A stretch of DNA of 64,000 nucleotides from positions 1,488,001-1,552,000 of the forward strand of contig NZ_CP134400.1 in assembly GCF_002968285.2 (NCBI RefSeq), in the 5' to 3' direction. The DNA comes from Mycobacterium sp. ITM-2016-00318 (GTDB taxonomy: Bacteria; Actinomycetota; Actinomycetes; Mycobacteriales; Mycobacteriaceae). The notes beneath the pieces are model-generated. The model was given only the letters and a program-made list of their open reading frames with translations. It searched no databases and was not told where the DNA came from. Shown in pieces: positions 22,533 through 31,817 of the stretch. Numbering within the stretch: position 1 is the stretch's first letter; each line of letters opens with the position of its first letter. The translations under genes and the position numbers were made by a program.

Positions 22533-23441
22533 TCAGTCGCGTGAATCCGTTGTGCTGGGATCGGTTTCCTCCGTGTCGGCTTCGGCGGGCACGGTGGCCG
22601 ACGGTGCCGGTGCCGGTTCGTTCTTCGTCGTCTCGACGGCCTCCGGCTTCGTGCCATTGGAATCGGGCGGTGTCGAGGAGGGCTGCGCATCCGGCGGGGG
22701 CGCCTCCATGTCGAGTTCGCGCGCGACCCGCAGCCCGGCCAGCGTCGCCGTCGGCACCTGACCGTCCGCGGTGATTGGGCGGTCGTCGGGCAGCCCGGCG
22801 AGTACGCGGGCGGTCTGCTTGAACGTGCACAGCGCCGCACCGCGGCTTGGTACGACTTCCTCGCCATCCCGCAGCGCATCGACCAGATCACGTGCGGTGG
22901 AAGGGGTTTGGTTGTCGAAGAACTCCCAGTTGACCATGACGACCGGGGCGAAGTCGCAGGCCGCGTTGCACTCGATGTGTTCGAGGGTGACTCTGGGCTT
23001 TCCATCAACGGACTCGGTGGTCTCGCCGGCGTGGATGCCCAGGTGGTCCTGCAGCGAGTCGAGGATCGCGTCGCCGCCCATGATCGCGCACAGCGTGTTC
23101 GTGCAGACGCCGACCAGATATTCGCCGGTCGGGGTGCGTCGGTACATCGAGTAGAACGTGGCGACCGCGGTCACCTCGGCCTCGGTCAGGTCGAGCTGGG
23201 CAGCGCAGAACGCCAGGCCTGCCTTGGTCAGGTAACCGTCCTCGGACTGCACCAGGTGCAGCAAGGGCAGCAGTGCCGACCTCGAGCGCGGGTACTTGGC
23301 GATGATGTCGCGCGCGCTGGCCTCGAGTCGGGCCGTCACATCGGCCGGGTACAGCGCTTCTCCGCCGATCGGCGGTCCCGCCTCGTCGGGCCGCTGACCC
23401 AGCTCGATGAACACCGGAGAACCATTGGGGGACAGCGTCAT
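22533..23441 (-). CDS. nuoE: NADH-quinone oxidoreductase subunit E with long C-terminal tail
   Basis: A 302-residue protein. Residues 1 to about 240 are a thioredoxin-like 2Fe-2S subunit with ligands in GVCTNTLCAIMGG and ECNAACDFAP. The last 60 or so residues are a low-complexity Pro/Thr/Glu/Ala tail that I do not expect in the family (M. tuberculosis NuoE is about 252 residues from memory). The tail is probably disordered and may be a lineage-specific extension. Start at ATG 23441, 28 bp after nuoD. Confidence 0.93.
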   Translation of the reverse strand: MTLSPNGSPVFIELGQRPDEAGPPIGGEALYPADVTARLEASARDIIAKYPRSRSALLPLLHLVQSEDGYLTKAGLAFCAAQLDLTEAEVTAVATFYSMYRRTPTGEYLVGVCTNTLCAIMGGDAILDSLQDHLGIHAGETTESVDGKPRVTLEHIECNAACDFAPVVMVNWEFFDNQTPSTARDLVDALRDGEEVVPSRGAALCTFKQTARVLAGLPDDRPITADGQVPTATLAGLRVARELDMEAPPPDAQPSSTPPDSNGTKPEAVETTKNEPAPAPSATVPAEADTEETDPSTTDSRD

Positions 23442-23469
23442 CGGTGCCCTCGTCTCTTCGCGCGAGCGC

Positions 23470-24801
23470 TCATCGGTCGACGCCCCCCATAACCGGGTCG
23501 ATGGAGGCGACAGCCGAGATCGCGTCGGCCACCATGCCGCCTTCGCAGGTGGCCGCCACCGCCTGCAGGTTGGTGAACGACGGGTCGCGGTAGTGCACGC
23601 GGTACGGCCGTGTGCCGCCGTCGGACACCATGTGAACGCCGAGTTCGCCGCGCGGAGACTCGACGGCTACGTACACCTGTCCCGGTGGGACGCGGATACC
23701 CTCGGTGACGAGCTTGAAGTGATGGATCAGCCCCTCCATCGAGTGGCCCATGATCTTGGCGATGTGCTCGGGCGAGTTACCCAGGCCGTCGGGCCCCAGC
23801 TTCAGGTCCGCAGGCCAGGCCAGCTTCTTGTCGTCGATCATCACCCGGCCGGGTGTCTTCTCCAGACGTTCTACGCACTGCTCGATGATCTTCAGCGACT
23901 CGTACAGCTCCTTCACCCTGATCAGGTACCGGCCGTAGGCATCGCAGCCGTCGTCGGTGATGACCTCGAAGTCGTAGGTTTCGTAACCGCAATAGGGTTG
24001 GGATCTGCGCAGGTCGTGGGGGAGCCCGGTGGCGCGCAGGACCGGGCCGGTGATGCCGAGTGCCATGCAGCCCGTCAGGTCCAGATACCCGATGCCCTGG
24101 GTGCGGGCCTTCCAGATGTAGTTCTCGCTGAGCAGGTCGGAGAGGTCCTTGAGCCGCTTGGGCATCAGCTTGAGCATGTCGCGGATCTGCGGCAGCGCCT
24201 CGTCGGGCAGGTCGGCGGCCAGCCCCCCTGGCCGGACATAGGAGTTGTTCATTCGCAGGCCGGTGATCGTCTCGAAGATCGACAGAATCTGCTCGCGCTC
24301 GCGGAAGCCGTAGAACATCGCGCCCATGGAGCCCAGCTCCATGCCGCCGGTGGCCAGCGCGACAAGGTGGCTGGAGATGCGGTTCATCTCCATCATCAAC
24401 ACCCGAATGATGTTGGCGCGCTCCGGGATGTCATCGGTGACACCGAGCAGCTTCTCCACCCCGAGGCAGTACACCGTCTCGTTGAAAAGGGGTGAGAGGT
24501 AGTCCATCCGGGTGACGAACGTGACACCCTGGGTCCAGGTGCGGTACTCGAGGTTCTTCTCGATACCGGTGTGCAGGTAGCCGATTCCGCAGCGGGCCGA
24601 GACGATGGTCTCCCCTTCGATCTCGAGAATCAGCCGCAGCACGCCGTGCGTCGACGGGTGCTGCGGGCCCATGTTGACCACGATGCGTTCGCCGGCGTCG
24701 GCCTGGGCGGCAGCGGTGACGACCTGGTCCCAGTCCTCACCGCCGACCATGACCACCGTGTCGGTCCCCCCGCCGTCGGGCGGGTTGCTCGGTGCGCTCA
24801 T
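23470..24801 (-). CDS. nuoD: NADH-quinone oxidoreductase subunit D
   Basis: A 443-residue 49-kDa-type subunit that with NuoB forms the quinone cavity. The conserved [11 protein letters not shown] segment supplies the quinone-site histidine, and E-S-P-R-G-E-L-G and the terminal D-P-V-M-G-x-x-D-R are intact. ATG 24801 shares one base with the nuoC stop. Confidence 0.96.
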   Translation of the reverse strand: MSAPSNPPDGGGTDTVVMVGGEDWDQVVTAAAQADAGERIVVNMGPQHPSTHGVLRLILEIEGETIVSARCGIGYLHTGIEKNLEYRTWTQGVTFVTRMDYLSPLFNETVYCLGVEKLLGVTDDIPERANIIRVLMMEMNRISSHLVALATGGMELGSMGAMFYGFREREQILSIFETITGLRMNNSYVRPGGLAADLPDEALPQIRDMLKLMPKRLKDLSDLLSENYIWKARTQGIGYLDLTGCMALGITGPVLRATGLPHDLRRSQPYCGYETYDFEVITDDGCDAYGRYLIRVKELYESLKIIEQCVERLEKTPGRVMIDDKKLAWPADLKLGPDGLGNSPEHIAKIMGHSMEGLIHHFKLVTEGIRVPPGQVYVAVESPRGELGVHMVSDGGTRPYRVHYRDPSFTNLQAVAATCEGGMVADAISAVASIDPVMGGVDR

Positions 24802-25511
24802 CAGCTGTATGCCCTCCGCTCGTCGGGCGGGGGTATCTCGGCGCCGTGGTACTCAACGGGGATGCCGCCCAACGGATAGTCCTTGCGCTGCGGGTGCCCC
24901 ACCCAGTCGTCGGGCATCTCGATGCGCGTCAGCGAGGGATGGCCGTCGAAGATGATCCCGAAGAAGTCGTAGGTCTCGCGTTCGTGCCAGTCGGTGGTCG
25001 GGTAGACGCGGAACAGCGACGGGATGTGCGGATCGGCATCGGGCGCAGTCGTCTCCACCTGGATCCGCCTGTTGTGGGTGATCGACATCAGCGGATACAC
25101 GGCGTGCAGTTCGCGCCCCGTGTCCTGTGGGTAGTGCACGCCGCTGACACCGAGGCACAGCTCGAACCGCAGCCCGGCGTCGTCGCGCAGCGCGGCCATG
25201 ACCGCGGGCAGGTGCTCGCGGCGCACCTCGAGGGTCAGCTGGTCGCGGTACACTTCCACCCGCTCGATGGCCGCGGTGAAGGGTTCGTCGCCGAGCACCG
25301 ACGCCAAGGTGTCGACGACCTCGTCGAAGTACCCGCCGTACGGGCGCGGCGAGCTGCCTGGCATCGCCACTTCGCGGACCAGCCGCCCGTATCCGGAGGT
25401 GTCGCCGGACCCCGTGGGGCCGAACATCCCCCGGCGTACGCCGACGACTTCCTTCTCGGTCTCGCCGTTGCCCTGGGGAAAGCTCTCTGGCGCATCCGAC
25501 GGCGTGGTCAC
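24801..25511 (-). CDS. nuoC: NADH-quinone oxidoreductase subunit C
   Basis: A 236-residue 30-kDa-type subunit starting at GTG 25511 in a GTGA overlap with the nuoB stop. The family signature [18 protein letters not shown] is intact near residue 175. An N-terminal region of about 70 residues precedes the core, as in other actinobacteria. Confidence 0.95.
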   Translation of the reverse strand: MTTPSDAPESFPQGNGETEKEVVGVRRGMFGPTGSGDTSGYGRLVREVAMPGSSPRPYGGYFDEVVDTLASVLGDEPFTAAIERVEVYRDQLTLEVRREHLPAVMAALRDDAGLRFELCLGVSGVHYPQDTGRELHAVYPLMSITHNRRIQVETTAPDADPHIPSLFRVYPTTDWHERETYDFFGIIFDGHPSLTRIEMPDDWVGHPQRKDYPLGGIPVEYHGAEIPPPDERRAYS

Positions 25512-26062
25512 CGCAGCAGCCCCTTGAGCTCGATCGTCGGCGTGACCGCCAGGGCCGCCTTCTCGGCTTCGCGGACCGCTTCCTCACGGTTGACGCCGAG
25601 TGGCATCTCCTGGATCTTGTCGTGCAGTTTCAGGATCGCGTGCAGCAGCATCTCCGGCCGCGGCGGGCATCCGGGCAGGTAGATGTCCACCGGAACGACG
25701 TGGTCAACGCCTTGGACGATGGCGTAGTTGTTGAACATTCCGCCCGAGGACGCGCAGACGCCCATTGCCAGCACCCACTTGGGCTCGGCCATCTGGTCGT
25801 AGACCTGCCGCAGGACCGGGGCCATCTTCTGGCTGACCCGGCCCGCCACGATCATCAGGTCGGCCTGCCTCGGGGTCGCCGAGAACCGCTCCATGCCGAA
25901 ACGCGAGATGTCGAAGCGCGGACCGGCTGTCGCCATCATCTCGATGGCACAGCAGGCCAGGCCGAATGTGGCTGGCCACAGGGACCCCTTGCGGACGTAG
26001 CCCGCGAGCTTCTCGACTGTCGACAGCAGGATGCCGCTCGGCAGCTTTTCCTCTAGTCCCAA
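25508..26062 (-). CDS. nuoB: NADH-quinone oxidoreductase subunit B
   Basis: A 184-residue subunit carrying cluster N2. The ligands are in [22 protein letters not shown] and [10 protein letters not shown]. The only start that gives the family N-terminus (M-G-L-E-E-K) is TTG 26062, which lies inside the last codons of nuoA and overlaps them by 10 bp; the frame stays open far upstream, so an automatic call could extend it wrongly. Confidence 0.95.
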   Translation of the reverse strand: MGLEEKLPSGILLSTVEKLAGYVRKGSLWPATFGLACCAIEMMATAGPRFDISRFGMERFSATPRQADLMIVAGRVSQKMAPVLRQVYDQMAEPKWVLAMGVCASSGGMFNNYAIVQGVDHVVPVDIYLPGCPPRPEMLLHAILKLHDKIQEMPLGVNREEAVREAEKAALAVTPTIELKGLLR

Positions 26063-26424
26063 TTCAGGCCTCCCCTGCGCCAGACGTAGGCGTACGCCAC
26101 GAACACGGTCGCCATGAACAACAGCATCTCGACCAGCGCGAATATCCCCAGGCTGTCGAAGGCGACGGCCCACGGGTACAGGAACACGATCTCGATGTCG
26201 AAGACGATGAACAGCATCGCGGTGACGTAGTACTTCATCGGGAACCGCTGGCCTGCGGCCGCAGGGTTGGCCAGGTCCGGCATGGGCTCGATACCGCACT
26301 CGTATGCCTCGAGCTTGGCCCGGTTGTACCGCCGCGGCCCGCCAAGGAGGGCAGCGATGACCGAGAACACGGCAAACCCGGCTGCGACAGCGCCGAGCAC
26401 CAGGATGGGCAGATACAGGTTCAT
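26053..26424 (-). CDS. nuoA: NADH-quinone oxidoreductase subunit A
   Basis: A 123-residue three-helix membrane subunit at the head of the operon. The quinone-site loop [11 protein letters not shown] and the helix segment [19 protein letters not shown] are conserved. A 165-bp gap separates it from the receiver gene upstream on the same strand; this gap should hold the nuo promoter. Confidence 0.96.
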   Translation of the reverse strand: MNLYLPILVLGAVAAGFAVFSVIAALLGGPRRYNRAKLEAYECGIEPMPDLANPAAAGQRFPMKYYVTAMLFIVFDIEIVFLYPWAVAFDSLGIFALVEMLLFMATVFVAYAYVWRRGGLNWD

Positions 26425-26589
26425 GCAGGTGTGACCGCTCCCTCGTGGGCTTCCGATGTGAGCTGACCCACAGCCTAGCGATGTTCCAAATGGGCGTCAC
26501 ACCAAGGGGTTAGTATCGGTTTCGGTTGCCAGCCGGTGGCTTTGCCATGTCGCGAAAAGCCAACCGCCGTAGGGAATTAACTTGAACGG

Positions 26590-26991
26590 CTACTGGACAG
26601 GCGCGCGCAGAAGCGAGACAACGGCCTCGCCCAAACGGATGGGGTCGATCGGGTGCGGAACGGCCGCCTCGGCGCGCGACCAGTTCGCCAGCCAGGCGTC
26701 GTCGCGGCGGCCGGTGAGGACCAGCAGCGGCGGGCAGTCGTCGAGTTCGTCCTTGAGCTGCTTGGCTATTCCCATGCCGCCTGTCGGGGTGGCCTCGCCG
26801 TCGAGAATCACCAGATCGAAGCCGCCCTCGTCCATCTGCGCGATCACCATCGGCCCGGTGGCCACCTCGAGATAGGTCAGCTCGGGCAGGTCAGGATGCA
26901 CGCGCTTGCCCAGAGCCAGCTGGACCTGTTCGCGAGTCCGGGGGTTGTCGCTGTAGACCAGGACTCGCAGCGGCCGAGATGATTCGGGCAT
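26590..26991 (-). CDS. Atypical orphan response-regulator receiver protein (Rv3143-like)
   Basis: A 133-residue receiver domain with no output domain. The phosphoacceptor aspartate is in LVILDGEATPTGG and the switch threonine in VLTGR, but the family lysine after beta-5 is replaced (PHPIDP), so phosphorylation may be altered. It matches Rv3143 of M. tuberculosis as I recall it, located just upstream of nuoA, and reported to interact with the Nuo complex. The same position here supports a role in adjusting complex I rather than DNA binding. Confidence 0.85.
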   Translation of the reverse strand: MPESSRPLRVLVYSDNPRTREQVQLALGKRVHPDLPELTYLEVATGPMVIAQMDEGGFDLVILDGEATPTGGMGIAKQLKDELDDCPPLLVLTGRRDDAWLANWSRAEAAVPHPIDPIRLGEAVVSLLRAPVQ

Positions 26992-27014
26992 GGGCCAGAT
27001 GCTAGACGAACCCG

Positions 27015-27551
27015 CTACGTAGCAGTTCGGCGGAACACCAGGTCGCTTGAGAGCGTTGCCTGGTCGCCGATCATCCCGATCAGGTTGCCGTTGACACCGA
27101 AATCCTGCCGATTGACCGTTCCATGACCGGTCAGACGCATCCCGCCGTCGCCGGTCGGCGTCACCGTGGTCGTCAACTCGACGGGTTTTGTCGTGCCCTT
27201 GACGGTGAGGTCCGCGCGCAGCCTGAGTGTGTCGCCCTCGACGGCCTCGACTCCGGTGACCACCACGTTGATGTCCGGAAAACGCTCGGCGTCAAAGAAA
27301 TCCGCGGAATGCAAGTGCTTGTCACGCTTGCGGATGCCGGTGCGCATCGAGGCGGCCTTGATGTCGACGTGGCCGGAAACCGTTTGTGGAGCGGCGAGGA
27401 GACCCTCGCCGCTGAACTCGCCGAACCGCCCCTTGACGGGAACGAGGCCCCACATCGACTTGGCCTTGACCGTGATAGTCGATTGATCGGCGTCCAGCGT
27501 CCACGTGCCCGCCGAGGCGGGGTCGCTGAAAAACTCGCTGAGGCTTGCCAT
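27015..27551 (-). CDS. YceI family protein
   Basis: A 178-residue lipocalin-like barrel with the YceI hallmarks W-T-L-D-A-D-Q-S-T-I and H-S-A-D-F-F-D. It lacks a signal peptide, so it is probably cytosolic. The family binds isoprenoid or amide lipids. It follows the SnoaL-like gene by 13 bp and is probably in one transcript. Confidence 0.85.
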   Translation of the reverse strand: MASLSEFFSDPASAGTWTLDADQSTITVKAKSMWGLVPVKGRFGEFSGEGLLAAPQTVSGHVDIKAASMRTGIRKRDKHLHSADFFDAERFPDINVVVTGVEAVEGDTLRLRADLTVKGTTKPVELTTTVTPTGDGGMRLTGHGTVNRQDFGVNGNLIGMIGDQATLSSDLVFRRTAT

Positions 27552-27564
27552 GACGTCCTCCCTA

Positions 27565-27981
27565 TCATTTGCGCCGGCGGAGCAGTGGCTCCAGTTCCGC
27601 CGGGTCGAAGTATTCGTCGATCTTGGTGATCAGGCCGTTCATGCCCACCTTGATGACGATGCAGACCCGCAAAGAGATCGATCCGCCGCCCTTGCCTGCG
27701 GCATGCAGCACATGCTGTTGCACGAATCCGCCGTCGAAGAACTGCCGGTCGAGGATCTCATACCGGCGTGAACTGGTGCTGTCCATGAACCAGGCGATCA
27801 CCCGCATGGCGCGATTCTTGGCCTGCTCCTCGGGTTCTGCGGACTTCCACACCAGCACGTCGGCATCCCACAGCGCCTCGACGGTGGCTGCGTCGCCTTT
27901 CTCGATCGCTGTGAACAGCCTGTCGGCCACATCTTCGACGGTTGACCTCAAGTTCGGTTGAGGTAGAACACTGTCATTCAT
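27565..27981 (-). CDS. SnoaL/NTF2-like protein
   Basis: A 138-residue cone-shaped NTF2-fold protein (limonene-epoxide hydrolase/SnoaL type), recognisable by the A-I-E-K-G-D segment and the terminal I-T-K-I-D-E-Y-F-D-P motif. Its ATG (27979-27981) overlaps by two bases the ATG of the divergent methyltransferase. No catalytic residue can be named safely. Confidence 0.75.
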   Translation of the reverse strand: MNDSVLPQPNLRSTVEDVADRLFTAIEKGDAATVEALWDADVLVWKSAEPEEQAKNRAMRVIAWFMDSTSSRRYEILDRQFFDGGFVQQHVLHAAGKGGGSISLRVCIVIKVGMNGLITKIDEYFDPAELEPLLRRRK

Positions 27982-28609
27982 GGACCAAACTCCCGCTCTC
28001 TCGCGCTTTGACGAGTTTTACCGAACGACGACTCCGCCGTGGGTGATCGGCGAACCGCAACCTGCGATCGTCGAGCTTGAACGCGCCGGGCTGATCCGGG
28101 GCGCCGTGCTCGACGTCGGCTGTGGCACCGGCGAACACACGATCCTGCTCACGAGGCTGGGCTACGACGTGCTCGGCATCGACTTCGCGCCCGAGGCCAT
28201 CGAGCAGGCCCGCCGCAACGCGGAGACGAAGGGTGTCGGGGCGCGATTCGAGGTCGCCGACGCCCTGAACCTCCGCGACCAGCCGGGCTACGACACCATC
28301 GTCGACAGTGCGCTGTTCCACATCTTCGACGACGGCGACCGCCCCCGCTACGTCGCCAGCCTGCACAACGCCTGCAGACCCGGCGGTCTTGTGCACGTTC
28401 TCGCGCTGTCGGACGCGGGTCGCGGATTCGGTCCGCAGGTCAGCGGCGAGACGATCCGCGATGCCTTCGGCGACGGATGGGAACTGGAGGCGCTGGAGCC
28501 CACGACCTATCGCGGTGTCGTCACCGAGGTGCACGCAGAGCAGATCGGGCTGCCGGTCGGCACCCGTGTCGACGAGCCCGCGTGGTTGGCCAGGGCTCAG
28601 CGGGTCTAG
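27980..28609 (+). CDS. Class I SAM-dependent methyltransferase
   Basis: A 209-residue methyltransferase starting at ATG 27980. Motif I is VLDVGCGTGEHTI at about residues 44-56, and the acidic residue for the ribose is in LGIDFAPEAIE. Its start codon overlaps the divergent SnoaL-like gene's start, so its promoter lies inside that gene or the message is leaderless. Substrate unknown. Confidence 0.85.
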   Translation: MDQTPALSRFDEFYRTTTPPWVIGEPQPAIVELERAGLIRGAVLDVGCGTGEHTILLTRLGYDVLGIDFAPEAIEQARRNAETKGVGARFEVADALNLRDQPGYDTIVDSALFHIFDDGDRPRYVASLHNACRPGGLVHVLALSDAGRGFGPQVSGETIRDAFGDGWELEALEPTTYRGVVTEVHAEQIGLPVGTRVDEPAWLARAQRV

Positions 28610-28626
28610 TCGCACCCCCACAGAAC

Positions 28627-28977
28627 TCATGCGATCTCGTCATAGCCGGGATGTGCGACGGCCAACCGATGCCTGACGACGGCACGCAGACACGGCAGCA
28701 CCTCGCCCGCCCTGCCGTCGAGCTCGCCGGCCCGAATGGCGGCGGCCAGCGCAGCCTCGTCGGCATACCCCAGCAGGTCGGGTGCGGCCCGGTCATCAGT
28801 CAGCTCCCGTTCGACGGTGCGCAGCACGTTCGCCGCGACACGGGCATGGAACGACACCTGCCCAGCGTCGGCGAGCCGACCATCGGGCTGGAGCGCTTCG
28901 CGGACGTCGTTCTCCAGGAAGTCGGCGACGGCGGCGACCAGTTCGGCGGCGGTCGGGCGTCCGTACAGCGAACTCAT
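28627..28977 (-). CDS. DUF6285 protein (LvaB-like accessory of acyl kinase)
   Basis: A 116-residue helical protein starting at ATG 28977 in an ATGA overlap with the kinase gene. It contains R-P-T-A-A-E-L-V-A-A-V-A-D-F-L and F-H-A-R-V-A-A-N-V-L-R-T-V-E-R-E-L, hallmarks of DUF6285. In the levulinate pathway of Pseudomonas putida a similarly small protein, LvaB, works with the kinase LvaA. The coupled order here (dehydrogenase, kinase, small protein) suggests the same role; this is inference from size and context. Confidence 0.75.
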   Translation of the reverse strand: MSSLYGRPTAAELVAAVADFLENDVREALQPDGRLADAGQVSFHARVAANVLRTVERELTDDRAAPDLLGYADEAALAAAIRAGELDGRAGEVLPCLRAVVRHRLAVAHPGYDEIA

Positions 28978-29927
28978 TTCGCGGTCCCCTCGAGCAGATC
29001 CAGCACATCCCACTCGGTTTCGCTGACGCGGCGGCCGATCGCGGCCAACTCGACCGACGGGGTCTGCCCCGACAGGTGGCGGTCGGCCTGAAACCGGCAG
29101 ATGACGCCCCAGCGCAGCGTCGCGACCGTCAGGTGCCAGCGGAACGCGTCGCGATCGACTTCGATACCCGCGGCCTCTTCGTAGGCGGCCAGGAAGCTTT
29201 CGACGCTGCCGAGGCCGCCTGCGCCGAGTGCCTCTGGCGCGCCGAACCGCCAGGCCCGGATGCAGAACCACGCCAAGTCCTCGTAGACCTCGCCGATGTG
29301 GACCAGCTCCCAGTCCAGCACGGCGGCGAGCCCGTCTCGGTCGACGATCAGGTTGCCCATCCGGAAGTCGCCGTGCACCAGCCGTGGCGGTGTCTGCGAA
29401 GGCCGGTTGGCGGCAAGCCACCGGAACGCCCATTCGAATGTCGCTGTGGTGTCGCCCATTTGGTCGAGCCGGTCGCGCCATTCGGTCAGCTGTTCGGACT
29501 GCTGCAGGCCCATCCCATCCGGGTCGGCGCGGTGGATTGCCGCGAGCGCCTGCGCGCACTGCCGCAGCAGTCGTTCCCGTCCCGCGTCGTCGAGCGAGCG
29601 GTGGATGCGCCGGACGATCGTCTCGCCCGCGATCGCGTTGCAGATCAGGTACGGGTTGCCCAGCGCCGCAGGCGAATCGTCGGCGGTCACGATGTGCGGA
29701 ACGGGCGCGCCCACCGCCGCCGCACGCTGTTGGACACTCGCCTCGAGCTCCATCCCGGCGTGCACGTCGTCGGGCGGTCCGGTGCGAAGGATGAGGGCCT
29801 GCCGTTGTGCGCCGACGGCGTCGAAGGCCCACGTGGTGCGGCTCGCCCCACCGGTCAGGGCGGTGAGGTTCTCGATGCGCACCTCGCCGAGCACCGGCGC
29901 GAGCACTTCCGCCAGCCGCTGTTTCAC
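28974..29927 (-). CDS. APH-type phosphotransferase, LvaA-like hydroxyacyl-CoA kinase
   Basis: A 317-residue kinase-fold protein starting at GTG 29927, which forms a GTGA overlap with the acyl-CoA dehydrogenase stop. Catalytic loop LVHGDFRMGNLIVD and metal-binding VLDWELVHIGEVYEDLAWF are intact; an N-terminal glycine-rich strand is GGASRTTWAF. Kinases of this family next to acyl-CoA dehydrogenases phosphorylate the 4-hydroxyl of hydroxyacyl-CoAs (LvaA in bacteria; the APH domains of ACAD10/11 in animals). The coupling here supports that role over drug resistance. Confidence 0.8.
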   Translation of the reverse strand: MKQRLAEVLAPVLGEVRIENLTALTGGASRTTWAFDAVGAQRQALILRTGPPDDVHAGMELEASVQQRAAAVGAPVPHIVTADDSPAALGNPYLICNAIAGETIVRRIHRSLDDAGRERLLRQCAQALAAIHRADPDGMGLQQSEQLTEWRDRLDQMGDTTATFEWAFRWLAANRPSQTPPRLVHGDFRMGNLIVDRDGLAAVLDWELVHIGEVYEDLAWFCIRAWRFGAPEALGAGGLGSVESFLAAYEEAAGIEVDRDAFRWHLTVATLRWGVICRFQADRHLSGQTPSVELAAIGRRVSETEWDVLDLLEGTAK

Positions 29928-31162
29928 TTGCGTCCGAAGCCGAACAGCCGCTGCGCCACCCGCCGGATCTGGATCTCCTCTGCTCCCTCGGTGATCCGAT
30001 AACGGCGGTGATGACGGTAGATGTGCTCGAACGGCTCGTGGCGGCTGTAGCCGACACCGCCGAGCACCTGCATCGCCCGGTCGGCGGCATCGCACACCAG
30101 TCGATTGGCTCGGTAATTGGCCATCGACACCTTGTCCGACACCTCCATGTGGTGGTTGCGATCGAGCTCCGAGGCCGCATACCGCACCAGTAACCGCACC
30201 ATCTGCGCTTCGGTCTGCAACTCCACCAGGGGCCACTGCACGGCCTGGTTCACGGCTAGCGGCTTGCCGAACACCATGCGCTGCCCGGCGTACTCGACGG
30301 CCCGGTCGATGCAGTGCTGCGCGGCGCCGAGGCTGCTGGCTGCCTGCCGAATCCGGTTCTCGTGCAGAAAGGTCTGCCCGACCTCGAGGCCGCGGTCGAC
30401 CTCTCCGAGGATGGCGTCGCCGGGCACCCGGACGTCGGAGAGCTCGACCTCACCGTGGTCGGTGGGCATGTTGAACGTCCACCAGTAATAGGGCACCGAG
30501 AATCCCGGCGCATCGGTCGGCACGAGAAACGCGGTGATGCCGCGGGCCTGCCCAGCCTCTCCCGATGTGCGGGCGAACACCAGGTCGTGGGTGGCGCGGT
30601 GCACGCCGGTGTTGAAACGCTTGGCGCCGTTGATGACCCACTCATCCCCGTCCTGCACGGCCGTGGTCTCCAGCCAGGTGGCATCCGAGCCGTGGTTGGG
30701 TTCGGTCAGCCCGAACGCCATCGACCGTTCTCCGGTGATCAGCGCGTCGGTCCACTCCTTCTTCTGCGCCTCGGTGCCGAACCGGTCCATCATGATGACC
30801 TGAGGGAAGTTGCCGACGATCGACGACTCGTCCTGCAGATCGTTGTGCAGCCCGAGACCTTTGTGGGCAAGATGCTCCCGGATCACCGCCATGTCGATGT
30901 TGCTGCCGTCGCGGCCGCCGAACTGCGAGGGCAGCCCGTAGCGCAACCACCCGGCGGCGTCGGCGCGTCTGCGCATCTCGCCGAGCAGGTCCTCCCATTC
31001 CCGTCGAGGGATTCCGCCGTTGTCCCAGTCGGTGCGGGCGTTCTCGCGGCGATGGTCGAAGTACTGGATGTTCTCGCGTTCCAGCGGTTTGATCTCGGCC
31101 TCGATGAACGCATCCATCTCGGCCAGCAGGCCGGGAAGGTGCTCGGGGAGAGCAAAGTCCAC
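29924..31162 (-). CDS. Acyl-CoA dehydrogenase (LvaC/ACAD11-like)
   Basis: A 412-residue FAD dehydrogenase with the family signatures MAFGLTEPNHGSDATWLETT, INGAKRFNTGVHRATHDLVF and a C-terminal RYRITEGAEEIQIRRVAQ. It keeps the long ACAD10/11-type N-terminus (P-L-E-R-E-N-I-Q-Y-F-D-H-R-R-E-N-A-R-T-D). In 4-hydroxyacyl-CoA catabolism such enzymes eliminate phosphate from the 4-phosphoacyl-CoA and rehydrate to the 3-hydroxy form. First gene of the coupled dehydrogenase/kinase/DUF6285 trio. Confidence 0.85.
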   Translation of the reverse strand: MDFALPEHLPGLLAEMDAFIEAEIKPLERENIQYFDHRRENARTDWDNGGIPRREWEDLLGEMRRRADAAGWLRYGLPSQFGGRDGSNIDMAVIREHLAHKGLGLHNDLQDESSIVGNFPQVIMMDRFGTEAQKKEWTDALITGERSMAFGLTEPNHGSDATWLETTAVQDGDEWVINGAKRFNTGVHRATHDLVFARTSGEAGQARGITAFLVPTDAPGFSVPYYWWTFNMPTDHGEVELSDVRVPGDAILGEVDRGLEVGQTFLHENRIRQAASSLGAAQHCIDRAVEYAGQRMVFGKPLAVNQAVQWPLVELQTEAQMVRLLVRYAASELDRNHHMEVSDKVSMANYRANRLVCDAADRAMQVLGGVGYSRHEPFEHIYRHHRRYRITEGAEEIQIRRVAQRLFGFGRK

Positions 31163-31190
31163 GGTGATCCCTTCTTCTTGGTGATGTCGC

Positions 31191-31811
31191 CTAGAACCCG
31201 TACAGCGTCTTCTTCCAGATCGTCGACAGCGTCGCGATGGCGTCTTCGTCGTTGATCTGGACCCCGAGGCTCGAGCGGCCGACGAAGACGGTGGTGAAGT
31301 TCTCGAACAGCAGCGCGATCGCCGCAGCCGTGTGTTCAGGGTTCAGCTCGGTGCCGTGCCCGTGTTCCTGCGCCCGCCGGACGGACGCCGCGACGATGTC
31401 CATGCCGAAGCGCCGGAACTCGTTCTGCACATCGGCGAATCGCTTCTGGGTCGCAGCGAGCTGGGCGACGGCGATCATGATCCCGATGTTCTGCTTGAAC
31501 ATGTTCCAGTAACCCGTGACGACCGAGCGGAAGAACTCGCTGTCGTTGGGAGACTCGGGCAGCTGCAGACTCAACCCGGACGGCGTCACGATGTCGCGGA
31601 GGAAGGACTCGGCCAGCGCGGCGAGCAGGTCCTCCTTATCGGTGTAGTAGCGGTAGAAAACCGCGGGCGACTTGCCGGCTGCCGAGGTGATGTCGGCCAG
31701 CGTGGTGCCGTGGAAGCCGCGCTCGGCGAACAGCTTTCTCGCGGCCTGCTCGATGGCGAGCCGGGTCTGGCGGCCCTTGGGAGTGAGCGTCCCCGAGGTC
31801 ATGGACGGCAT
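31191..31811 (-). CDS. TetR family regulator within catabolic operon
   Basis: A 206-residue TetR protein with the helix-turn-helix TTLADITSAAGKSPAVFYRYYTDK at about residues 36-59 (described in two parts: T-L-A-D-I-T-S-A-A-G, then the recognition helix SPAVFYRYY). It sits 6 bp after the lyase gene and 28 bp before the dehydrogenase, inside the run of minus-strand genes, so it is likely the local regulator of this pathway. Confidence 0.85.
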   Translation of the reverse strand: MPSMTSGTLTPKGRQTRLAIEQAARKLFAERGFHGTTLADITSAAGKSPAVFYRYYTDKEDLLAALAESFLRDIVTPSGLSLQLPESPNDSEFFRSVVTGYWNMFKQNIGIMIAVAQLAATQKRFADVQNEFRRFGMDIVAASVRRAQEHGHGTELNPEHTAAAIALLFENFTTVFVGRSSLGVQINDEDAIATLSTIWKKTLYGF

Positions 31812-31817
31812 GTCGGG

